A stretch of DNA of 45,109 nucleotides from an uncultured Caryophanales bacterium. Its GTDB lineage: Bacteria > Bacillota_I > Bacilli_A > Acholeplasmatales > Anaeroplasmataceae. Both the position numbers and the translations under genes were made by a program. Of this stretch, positions 16,188 through 23,770 are shown piece after piece. Within the stretch, counting starts at the first letter, position 1. Each line of letters starts with the position of its first letter. Where the stretch lies: positions 1 to 45,109 of the forward strand of contig CAMOUB010000002.1 of assembly GCA_946626345.1 (NCBI GenBank), read 5' to 3'. The notes beneath the pieces were generated by a model. That model worked only from the letters and a program-made list of their open reading frames with translations, had not been told where the DNA came from and did no database searches.

Positions 16188-17069
16188 ATGCCAACAATAG
16201 AAAATGAATTATTAAAAGTAAGTGTAAATCTAAATGGAGGTTCTTTAACTTCTATTTATGATAAGGTAAATAATAATGAACTATTATACAAACCAACTGG
16301 AAAAAGCTGGAGTGGACAAGATGTTGTTATATTTCCTTTTGTCGCAAGATTAAAGGATTCTAAATATCTTTATAATAACCAAACATATTCAATGAAAAAT
16401 CATGGATTAATTAGATATAATGAATTAAAAGTGTTGGATCAAAAATCTACTTCCATAACATTAAGTTTTGACTACAATGAAGAAACACTTAAACAATATC
16501 CATATAAATTTCATTTTGAAATATTATATTCTCTAAATAATAATGAATTAAGTATTTCTTATAAAATTAAAAATGTAGATGATAAAACAATTTATTATGA
16601 ATTTGGAGGTCATCCTGCCTTAAAAGCATCTGGTTATGAATCAAATAATGAATTTATATATGAAAATACTAAATTAAGCTTTTCTAAAGATATTGAATCT
16701 AAAAGATATGTATTAGATGATAGTGGTTCTTATATAGTTAATGAAGAATTAGTAACATTAAAAAAAGATATTATATTAACTAAAGAATTTATTACAAAAG
16801 ATAAAACATTAATATATGATATAAATGGTATAAATAATGTTAAATTATTCACTAATGGTTATACATATTCCTTTGATATTAGTGAAGCTGAAATATTAGC
16901 ATTATGGACTATGCCAGGCTTTGGTGATTATATTTGCGTTGAACCTTGGTGGGGAATACCTGATTATATTAATCCTAACCCTGAATTAAAGGATAAGCCT
17001 TTAATGCATTCATTAAAATGTGGTGATGTAGAAACTAAAAAATACACTATAAAAATAGAAAAAAGCTAA
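16188..17069 (+). CDS. Aldose 1-epimerase family protein (GalM/LacX-like)
   Basis: A 293-aa cytoplasmic beta-sandwich mutarotase-like enzyme that interconverts the anomers of an aldose or sugar phosphate. Diagnostic motifs are the His in KNHGLIRYNE (about residue 68), the His in EFGGHPALK (about 143) and the catalytic Glu in CVEPWWGIPDY (about 249). The length fits the compact LacX-like branch. A GTG at 16179 is in frame but is part of the GAGGTGA ribosome site (16176-16182), so the ATG at 16188 is the start. It is monocistronic with its own terminator and is not part of the galactoside operon 11 kb away. Confidence 0.88.
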   Translation: MPTIENELLKVSVNLNGGSLTSIYDKVNNNELLYKPTGKSWSGQDVVIFPFVARLKDSKYLYNNQTYSMKNHGLIRYNELKVLDQKSTSITLSFDYNEETLKQYPYKFHFEILYSLNNNELSISYKIKNVDDKTIYYEFGGHPALKASGYESNNEFIYENTKLSFSKDIESKRYVLDDSGSYIVNEELVTLKKDIILTKEFITKDKTLIYDINGINNVKLFTNGYTYSFDISEAEILALWTMPGFGDYICVEPWWGIPDYINPNPELKDKPLMHSLKCGDVETKKYTIKIEKS

Positions 17070-17087
17070 GTCGGATTAGCTTTTTTT
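17060..17087 (+). terminator. Terminator of the epimerase gene
   Basis: A 10-bp stem AAAAAGCTAA/TTAGCTTTTT with a 6-nt loop overlaps the stop codon and continues into seven T. Confidence 0.8.
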
Positions 17088-17099
17088 ATTTATCTTTAA

Positions 17100-17405
17100 T
17101 TATTCTCTTATACCTTTCATTTCTTTTTTTCTTTGATACATTGCTTGATCTGCTCTATTGAATACAGCTTCAATATCATCACCCTCTTCATAGAATGATG
17201 CACCTACTGCGGCTGATACCTTTTCCCATGGTTCAAGCTTATCATCATTTGTCATTTTATCAAATATGTTATTAATCTTTTCATATAATGAATTAAAACG
17301 ATAATAATCATATCTTCTTAATATAACAGCAAATTCATCTCCACCGATACGATAAACGTAAGAATGCTTAAATACATCACAAACAATTTTAGCAAGCTTT
17401 TTAAT
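17100..17405 (-). pseudogene. 3' fragment of a GGDEF (diguanylate cyclase) gene
   Basis: The minus strand reads KKLAKIVCDVFKHSYVYRIG, then GDEFAVILRRYDYYRFNSLY, a stretch ending in VSAAVGASF, then ADQAMYQRKKEMKGIRE and TAA at 17100. These are the second half of a GGDEF domain: the GGDEF signature loop, the S-x-G strand and the ADxAMYxxK helix. The first half of the domain and all upstream parts are missing, and in-frame stops lie directly upstream. The break coincides with the edge of the 64-bp repeat at 17407. The intact gene would have made cyclic di-GMP. Confidence 0.85.
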
Positions 17406-17406
17406 T

Positions 17407-17470
17407 ATAATATAATTTTATCATAGTTTTATAAAGAAAAAATGTAGGAATTAAATCCTACATATTTTTT
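17407..17470 (-). repeat. 64-bp direct repeat A (terminator module) after the TIR-NACHT gene
   Basis: It is nearly identical to 20701-20765 (one mismatch and a 1-bp indel). It contains the hairpin TGTAGGA/TCCTACA (17443-17462) with a U tract on the minus strand, so it terminates the Sel1-TIR-NACHT gene, which ends at 17470. Its distal end abuts the broken GGDEF fragment. Confidence 0.9.
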
Positions 17471-20400
17471 TATCTATTCATATATTTTAATATGAATTCA
17501 TAGAAGAATAATAATTTTTTATTTAGTACTTCATATAATCCATTGTATGCTTCAGTACTTATTCCATCTTCTTTTAACATTTCCTTTAATGATTCATCAA
17601 ATGTTTCATATGATGGATTCTTTTCATCCATTTTATTTTTTAAATAATGCATTTCAAAATCCAATTTACATATTAAATCAACGCTTACTATTGGCCATAT
17701 TTTTTCATTTTTTGACAAGAATGAATCGATAATTTCAGTTAATATTTCTTTATCATTAAACTCAATATATTTTACCTTTATTTTAGTTAAGCATTGTTTA
17801 TAAATCATATCGTAGATATAACAAGCTGCAAAATAAGATCTATATATTTCATGTGATATAGAATTACCTGTAATAATCTTTCTTGCCTTTAAGTGATTAT
17901 ATAATTTTTTAGCATATTCATTTAATTCTATATCACTAAAAGAAGAATTCTTTTTATCTAATGACTCCATTTCTTCATCGCTTAAATTAAGAACTACATC
18001 ACTTGGTTTTTTAATATACTCCTTAAATAGTTTTTCGACATCTGGTGTATTTATATCACATAAATCATATGCTAATTTAGTTAATATTTGTCTTGCTGAT
18101 AAATGAATTGTATCGAAAATATCATTTCCTATAGTTCTTTCATTTTCTAATGCTGTAATCAATAATTCTTCTGACTTATCAATGATTTCATATTTTTGTG
18201 TATATAACTTATTTGTTACAAAATAAATATAAATTAAATTTGATATTAATAATGGATTTTTCTTTATATCATCAGATAATATTTCTAAAGTTTGCATAAA
18301 TGCTTCTTTAGAAACTTTATTATTAAATGATATAGTATGCTTATTATCATCCAACTCTTTATCTTTTGATTTTTGTCTTTCTAGTATATTATCAAATAAT
18401 TTAGATATGTCTTCATCATCCATATTTCTAATCTTTAAATTTAAAGAATCAATATTATTATCAGCTATTAATTTTGAGTCAGATAAATTTCTAGATGAGA
18501 ATATTAAATGAATATTGTCTTTTCTATTATTCTTATAGAAATCAATTGCCATATTAACAATTGATTTTGTTTTATCTAATGCTTCATCTAATGCATCAAT
18601 AATAATATAAAAATCTAGTTTATCACTGATTAAAATATTAGATAAATCTTCTCTTATATGATAATATTTTTCTTCTTTAAAACTTATTTTTCTAATAATA
18701 TCTAATAAGTTATTAGTTTTATCTATTTTAGTTTTAATTTCAGAACATGGTAAATAGAAAAATAATTTATTGTTATTTAAATTAATTCTAATTAAATTTT
18801 TTAGATATAAAGACTTACCTGTACCACCAGCTCCATAAATTAATATTGGATTGTTTTTATAATTTAATATATCATTTACATTATATTTTTTATCAACGCC
18901 TACTAAATCTCTATTAATATATCCATTTTCAAATGTTAATGATGTGACAATTGTTTCATCCTTTTGCTTATTCATAACATCACTTAATGTTACCGGAAAT
19001 ACATCATATGATTTTTTTTGAATATTTCTATATTCTCTAAATAATTCTTCTTTTACTACAGTTTTAGTGAATTTTAAAATACCTGCTTCATTATTTTCAT
19101 CATAATTAAAATCAACAGTAAGTGGAATTAATTTAGTAAATGAATTATCTTGCTTATTTAATTCATTAATTACATCTTTCACATCATGATTATCATCTTT
19201 TAATACATATATTTTTATATTCTTATCTGTTATATTTTTTTCTTTTAATGTGTTAAAAATCATTTCAATTTCTTTTGGAATAAAATTACTACTATATGCA
19301 TCATATGATAATAAGATTATATATCCCTTAGCTCTTCTTATACCCTCTTTTACTGCTTCAGTTAGTTCTCCTCTAGCACTAGTATCACTTTCCCATACTT
19401 GATATTTATTGTTTTCTAAAAATAATTTTAATTTATTCTTTTCTTTAGAATTATTATGATTCCAACTAATAAATATATCTATATTTTCAGGAATATTAAG
19501 CTGATCTACATTTTGTTTGTTAATTAAATCTTCAATTTCCTTGATTAAATCATCACATTGAGTATATCCGTTATCATATGCTTTTTTTAACCATTTTAAT
19601 GCAGTATTATAATCTTCTTCTACACCTTCACCGCTATAATAACAATATCCAAGGTTATATTGTGATTCAGCATCGCCTTGTTCGGCTGCTAATTTATACC
19701 ACTTAAATGCCTCTTCTTTATTTTCCTTGACCCCTTCACCATTATCATAACAAATACCCAAATTAAACTGGGCTTTAATATGGCCTTGTTCGGCTGATTT
19801 CTTAAACCATTTAAAGGCTTCTCCAGAGTTTTGTTCCACACCATCACCTTTTAAATAACAAAGGGCCAAATTAAATTGAGCTTTAATATGACCTTGTTCG
19901 GCCGCCAATTTATACCATTTGTAGGCTTCTTTGTTATTTTCTGCTGTGCCTTCACCATTAGCATAATATATACCTAAATTAAACTGGGCTTTAGCATAGC
20001 CTTGTTCGGCTGCTAATCTACACCATTTAAAGGCTTCTCCAGAGTTTTGTTCCACACCATCACCTTTAGAATAACAAAGGGATAAATTAAATTGAGCTTT
20101 ATCAATCCCTTGCTCGGCTGATTTTCTATACCACTTAAATGATTCTTCTTTATTCTTTTCTATTTTCTCTCCAAAACCATAAAAAGTGCCTAAACTAAAT
20201 TGTGCTTCTGCATGACCTTGTTCGGCTGCTAATTTACACCATTTAAATGCTTCTTCTTTATTCTTTTCAACTCCCACACCAAAAAAATAGAGGTTTGCCA
20301 AATTAAACTGAGCACTTGTATGGCCTTGACTTGCCGCCAATTCATACCACTTAATTGCTTCTTTTGTGTCTTTTTCTATTCCATTTCCACTATAATAACA

Positions 20401-20667
20401 ATAACCAACATTATACTGTGCTCTTGCATAGCCTTGTTCTGCAAATGATTTAAACAATTTAAATGATTCTTCTTTATTCTCTTCTATTCCAATTCCATAA
20501 AAATAACAATATGCTAAATAAAGACCATATGTATAGTCATCTTTATGTTTTGATAAATAATCAATCATTTCTTTATAATTGAAATCATTAGAAAATTTAA
20601 TTTCACTATATGGATTATTATCGTCACTTATATATTTAATTAATTCATCTAAGGTATTTATTAGCAT
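17470..20667 (-). CDS. Sel1-repeat / TIR / NACHT STAND protein, putative antiphage defence
   Basis: A 1065-aa soluble protein. Residues 48-372 are nine Sel1-like repeats of exactly 36 aa (pattern A-Q-F-N-L-G-x-C-Y, G-x-G-V-E, E-A-F-K-W, A-A-E-Q-G). Residues 396-490 form a TIR domain: start IDIFISWNHNN, and SYDAYSSNFIPKEIEMI with Glu466 six residues after Ser460, where TIR NADases carry their catalytic Glu. Residues 605-730 are a NACHT-type P-loop NTPase with Walker A YGAGGTGKS (611-619), Walker B IIIDALDEA (Asp691, with DE at 694-695) and sensor LIFSSR (Arg726). A helical tail follows to 1065. Bacterial NLR-like proteins of this class sense phage, oligomerise and deplete NAD. Here the repeats precede TIR and NTPase, an unusual order. 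The gene starts after GGGAG and is flanked by 64-bp direct repeats. Function is inferred from domains. Confidence 0.85.
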   Translation of the reverse strand: MLINTLDELIKYISDDNNPYSEIKFSNDFNYKEMIDYLSKHKDDYTYGLYLAYCYFYGIGIEENKEESFKLFKSFAEQGYARAQYNVGYCYYSGNGIEKDTKEAIKWYELAASQGHTSAQFNLANLYFFGVGVEKNKEEAFKWCKLAAEQGHAEAQFSLGTFYGFGEKIEKNKEESFKWYRKSAEQGIDKAQFNLSLCYSKGDGVEQNSGEAFKWCRLAAEQGYAKAQFNLGIYYANGEGTAENNKEAYKWYKLAAEQGHIKAQFNLALCYLKGDGVEQNSGEAFKWFKKSAEQGHIKAQFNLGICYDNGEGVKENKEEAFKWYKLAAEQGDAESQYNLGYCYYSGEGVEEDYNTALKWLKKAYDNGYTQCDDLIKEIEDLINKQNVDQLNIPENIDIFISWNHNNSKEKNKLKLFLENNKYQVWESDTSARGELTEAVKEGIRRAKGYIILLSYDAYSSNFIPKEIEMIFNTLKEKNITDKNIKIYVLKDDNHDVKDVINELNKQDNSFTKLIPLTVDFNYDENNEAGILKFTKTVVKEELFREYRNIQKKSYDVFPVTLSDVMNKQKDETIVTSLTFENGYINRDLVGVDKKYNVNDILNYKNNPILIYGAGGTGKSLYLKNLIRINLNNNKLFFYLPCSEIKTKIDKTNNLLDIIRKISFKEEKYYHIREDLSNILISDKLDFYIIIDALDEALDKTKSIVNMAIDFYKNNRKDNIHLIFSSRNLSDSKLIADNNIDSLNLKIRNMDDEDISKLFDNILERQKSKDKELDDNKHTISFNNKVSKEAFMQTLEILSDDIKKNPLLISNLIYIYFVTNKLYTQKYEIIDKSEELLITALENERTIGNDIFDTIHLSARQILTKLAYDLCDINTPDVEKLFKEYIKKPSDVVLNLSDEEMESLDKKNSSFSDIELNEYAKKLYNHLKARKIITGNSISHEIYRSYFAACYIYDMIYKQCLTKIKVKYIEFNDKEILTEIIDSFLSKNEKIWPIVSVDLICKLDFEMHYLKNKMDEKNPSYETFDESLKEMLKEDGISTEAYNGLYEVLNKKLLFFYEFILKYMNR
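19680..20480. repeat. 108-bp tandem DNA repeats encoding the Sel1 units
   Basis: The Sel1 units repeat every 108 bp and remain very similar in DNA, for example the stretches around 19795-19860 and 20025-20075, which encode identical KGDGVEQNSGEAFKW segments. This part has more GC (CGGCCGCC, GGCCTTGTTCGG) than the rest of the gene, as expected for recent unit duplication or gene conversion. Confidence 0.75.
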
Positions 20668-20700
20668 AATATAATCTCCCTTTTAAATAGAATTTAAATC

Positions 20701-20765
20701 ATAATATAATTTTATCATAGTTTTATAAATAAAAAAATGTAGGAATTAAATCCTACATATTTTTT
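20701..20765 (-). repeat. 65-bp direct repeat B (terminator/promoter module) before the TIR-NACHT gene
   Basis: It is nearly identical to 17407-17470. The hairpin TGTAGGA/TCCTACA (20738-20757) terminates the upstream BspA-like gene. The distal half (minus strand: an AT-rich stretch with ATGATAAAATTATATTAT) leads into the TIR-NACHT gene and may hold its promoter. Confidence 0.9.
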
Positions 20766-20778
20766 GTGTTTATAATTC

Positions 20779-23184
20779 TTATGGTTCGGTCGGATATTCC
20801 ATATCTAGATTGCTATCAAGAGCTGCAAAGAATAATCTAATAGATGTATCACTTGAACATAAGCTATATTCACCTGGCTCTAATACTGTTTTAAAAGCTC
20901 TTAAAACTAATTCTTCTTCTAGTGGTATTTCTTCTATTTTATTTAAATTATTATCATATAATGCTAGATGTCTTAAATCAATTCTACTTGAGTCATTAGA
21001 AGCAATTACAACAAGCTGTGATTTTTTAGTTACTTTAATTCTTAATGAACCATAGTCATAATGATTTCCGTTCTCACCTACAATTAAACAAGAATAATAA
21101 TATGTATTGCAACAACGAGTAACAAATGATTTAAACTTAGTTTTTGGAGATATTATGAAATTATCATCATAAACATAGTCATTAGTAGAATAACCAGCCT
21201 TAACAATATCTGGATCATTAGATGTTACAACTTCTGGATAAAATTTTGCATCAAAATTATAGGTATTAAAATCGTATTGATCATAATAATTCTCTTTAGC
21301 TGCATTTGGTGTAAATGTAACATTATAATATGGATTTTGATTTTGTAAAACTTCACCATTACTTGTTATTACTGTACCTGCATATAATGCTACCTTACCA
21401 TTTGTAAATTCACCAGGCACTATATTTAATTTACTTAAATTAGTTACAGTTTGAATCTTAGGACAGTTATTGAATGCATTATAAGCTATTTCTTCTACAC
21501 TACTTGGTATTGTTATATTTGTAATACTAGAACCAGAAAATGCGTATGAATCAATAAATATTAAACTTTCTGGTAATTCTACATTTATTATAGTTTTATT
21601 TCCATTAAATGCTTTAGTATTTAATTTAATTACACTATCAGGTAATATAACTTCAGTTAATGAATTAGATGCAAACGCAGATTTACCAATTGATGTTACA
21701 CAATCTGGGAATATAACAGATTCTCTTGTCTCCGTATAAAATGCTCTTCTAGCAATTGAATATGTATAACGCGTAGGACCATTTGATGGTAATACCAAAT
21801 TAGGATCATCATCAAGTTTTCCAAGTAAATAATCTTTATTATTATATGTATAGAATTGATATCCGTCATCAAAAATTGAAATATCTGATTCTTCAGTTGT
21901 TTTAATATTAATAAAATCAGATTCTCCATCTAAAACTCTATTTCCGTCAGCATCAAAAAAATCTTTTGTAACATTTACATTACTTAAATTAATAAATTCA
22001 ACCATTTCTAAGCACATCATAAATGAATCATTTTCAATAGATTTTACACTAGATGGAATAGTTATACTCTTAACACATGAACATGCATAAAATGCTTTAC
22101 TGCCTATTTTAGTAATAGTATCTGGTAAATAAACATATTCTAAAGAATTTTTCAAATATGTCTCAAATGCCCCATCTCCAATTTCAGTTACAGGCTTACC
22201 ATTATACGTAGATGGAATTATTACCTCTTTTGGCAAATCAACATTTGCACCATCTGTATAATAAGATTTTTCTTCAAATCCATCACAAATATAACTATCA
22301 GTATCAGCATTATAAATAAATACTAAACCAGTGGTTGCTTCTTCTGTAACATCAGCAACCTTTTTCCATTTTGCAGTTAATTTAATACTCTTATTAATAA
22401 TATCGTTGAAATCCCATTTTTTATTTTTGTTATACCAACCTAAAAATTCATAACCAGCTCTTGTATTAATCTTAGGTTCTTTTGCTTTCTGATTTTTTTC
22501 TATTATTTGTCTAGATACATATAATTTATCTACTCCTGTATCAAATGATACAGTAACATATTTATTATTAACTATAATTGGTATACCTGTATCATAACCA
22601 TTTATAACCCAAGTATAATTGGTTGAAATAGTAATAGTTAAGTTAGTATCATTGATATCAAATACATATGTCTTATTATCATAAAATTTAATTTTAAAAT
22701 TCTTATGATTTAATCTTTCAATTGATTCAATTTCATTAAATGTATATTCTGATTTAGAATTTGGAATCAATAAATCATATGTTGATTCGTCAGAGAAAAT
22801 AAAACTATATACATTGTCATCATTATCATTAAATGTTTTTCTTAATTTAACAATATTAGCATCATCTTCTGTATTATTTCTAATGTTATCAACAAAATCA
22901 TCGAAATTAGCTGACTTATTAGATATCATTTTATTATTTCTAGATTCTACACTTTCTTTTGGCATATTTGATAATAAATATAGGCCAAACATCTTGGCTT
23001 CATCTAAATTCTTGACATTATCAGATTCATCCAATACAGTAAATGTTTTTGATTCAAAATCAATATCACCATTAGGCTTTATTATATCATTAGTTGTATC
23101 TATTGAATCATTACTTGCTTTATTACAACTAACAAGCACAAAAAATGATAAAAATATGACAAAAAGCATAAATCTTTTTTTCAT
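20779..23184 (-). CDS. BspA-like leucine-rich-repeat lipoprotein with an InlB-type repeat
   Basis: An 801-aa secreted lipoprotein with lipobox VLVSC (lipidated Cys near residue 20). Residues about 200-275 form one Listeria-Bacteroides (InlB B-type) repeat ending in AGYEFLGWYNKNKKWDFN and IKLTAKW. Residues about 310-590 are BspA-type LRRs (units such as LPDTITKIGSKAFYACSCVK and IPSSVEEIAYNAFNNCP). The C-terminal 200 residues are a separate beta-rich domain. Such proteins are surface adhesins that bind host or bacterial ligands. It ends at repeat B; upstream, across an unrelated 86-bp gap, is the terminator-tailed C-terminal fragment of a second BspA-like gene. Confidence 0.85.
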   Translation of the reverse strand: MKKRFMLFVIFLSFFVLVSCNKASNDSIDTTNDIIKPNGDIDFESKTFTVLDESDNVKNLDEAKMFGLYLLSNMPKESVESRNNKMISNKSANFDDFVDNIRNNTEDDANIVKLRKTFNDNDDNVYSFIFSDESTYDLLIPNSKSEYTFNEIESIERLNHKNFKIKFYDNKTYVFDINDTNLTITISTNYTWVINGYDTGIPIIVNNKYVTVSFDTGVDKLYVSRQIIEKNQKAKEPKINTRAGYEFLGWYNKNKKWDFNDIINKSIKLTAKWKKVADVTEEATTGLVFIYNADTDSYICDGFEEKSYYTDGANVDLPKEVIIPSTYNGKPVTEIGDGAFETYLKNSLEYVYLPDTITKIGSKAFYACSCVKSITIPSSVKSIENDSFMMCLEMVEFINLSNVNVTKDFFDADGNRVLDGESDFINIKTTEESDISIFDDGYQFYTYNNKDYLLGKLDDDPNLVLPSNGPTRYTYSIARRAFYTETRESVIFPDCVTSIGKSAFASNSLTEVILPDSVIKLNTKAFNGNKTIINVELPESLIFIDSYAFSGSSITNITIPSSVEEIAYNAFNNCPKIQTVTNLSKLNIVPGEFTNGKVALYAGTVITSNGEVLQNQNPYYNVTFTPNAAKENYYDQYDFNTYNFDAKFYPEVVTSNDPDIVKAGYSTNDYVYDDNFIISPKTKFKSFVTRCCNTYYYSCLIVGENGNHYDYGSLRIKVTKKSQLVVIASNDSSRIDLRHLALYDNNLNKIEEIPLEEELVLRAFKTVLEPGEYSLCSSDTSIRLFFAALDSNLDMEYPTEP

Positions 23185-23270
23185 AAAATCACGTCCTTTT
23201 TATTAATTTTAAAATCGTTATTTACATAATCATTATAGTAAAGTATAAACAATTTGTCAAATTAGAGGAC

Positions 23271-23312
23271 TATAAAGAAAAAAATGTAGGAATTAAAACC
23301 TACATCTTTTTT
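23271..23312 (-). terminator. Third copy of the repeat-module terminator
   Basis: The hairpin TGTAGG/CCTACA (23285-23304, 8-nt loop) with a U run on the minus strand, together with its upstream arm, resembles the terminator halves of repeats A and B. It follows the BspA-like fragment that ends at 23315. Confidence 0.75.
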
Positions 23313-23314
23313 TC

Positions 23315-23536
23315 TTACCATTCAACTATATTATTGTTTTCATCATAATGCCAATAGTAATTAGTTGTATCTTCAGGTTCTTCTTCTGAATAATAATATA
23401 CTCTAGCATCTTTAACTGCAGTTGCTGAATAGCCTTGAATTTTAACATCAGCATATTCTTCTTTTGTACCACAATAATAAATTGTTTGAATTTCACAACT
23501 TTCAAATCCATATGGTAATACTGTTTTTATACTAGG
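23315..23536 (-). pseudogene. C-terminal fragment of a BspA-like LRR protein
   Basis: About 73 codons are open to a TAA at 23315, starting at SIKTVLPYGFESCEIQTIYY, then CGTKEEYADVKIQGYSATAV and an acidic tail ending in NNIVEW. These are a terminal LRR unit and tail of a BspA-type protein. There is no start codon, and the frame runs directly into the receiver-domain fragment at its upstream edge. A truncated gene. Confidence 0.7.
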
Positions 23537-23630
23537 CTAATACTACATTATATCCATATTTAGAAACAGTTTCAGATATAATAAAGCTTAAATCCTTATC
23601 ATCATCAATAAGCAATACCTTATAATCCAT
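23532..23630 (-). pseudogene. N-terminal fragment of a response regulator (receiver domain)
   Basis: ATG at 23630, behind a GGGGGG ribosome site, reads MDYKVLLIDDDKDLSFIISE, then TVSKYGYNVVLA, and stops at 23532. This is the beta1-alpha1-beta2 start of a receiver domain with the acidic triplet Asp9-11. The phospho-acceptor Asp and everything after residue 32 are replaced by the BspA-like fragment. The promoter remains. Together with the GGDEF 3' fragment 6.1 kb downstream on the same strand, it may be the other end of one broken gene. Confidence 0.75.
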
Positions 23631-23668
23631 AATATCCCCCCAAATTAAAATACGAAACATTCTATTGT

Positions 23669-23698
23669 ATTATATAATAATAAAATATTTAACTTCAA
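23669..23698 (-). promoter_or_regulatory. Promoter still present before the receiver fragment
   Basis: On the minus strand TTGAAG (23698-23693), 18 bp and TATAAT (23674-23669) lie upstream of the start at 23630. Confidence 0.5.
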
Positions 23699-23705
23699 GT
23701 TTTAA

Positions 23706-23765
23706 GGAATGAAAAAGTGGCTATGAAAACCTAACTTTTAAAAAGTAGGGATTCACAGCCACTTT
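23706..23765 (-). terminator. Terminator of the four-repeat lipoprotein gene
   Basis: A 14-bp stem (23714-23727 with 23752-23765, one G.U pair on the minus strand) with an inner 4-bp stem is followed by UU-rich sequence. It begins 5 nt after the stop. Confidence 0.75.
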
Positions 23766-23770
23766 ATATT

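Noticed and set aside
17541-17732. Plus-strand open frame opposite the end of the TIR-NACHT gene.
   Set aside because: Shadow of the coding strand without ribosome site or recognisable domain.
19680-20480. Regular ~108-bp repeats considered as a CRISPR array.
   Set aside because: The repeats are coding, in frame, and encode Sel1 units; there are no short palindromic repeats with unique spacers.
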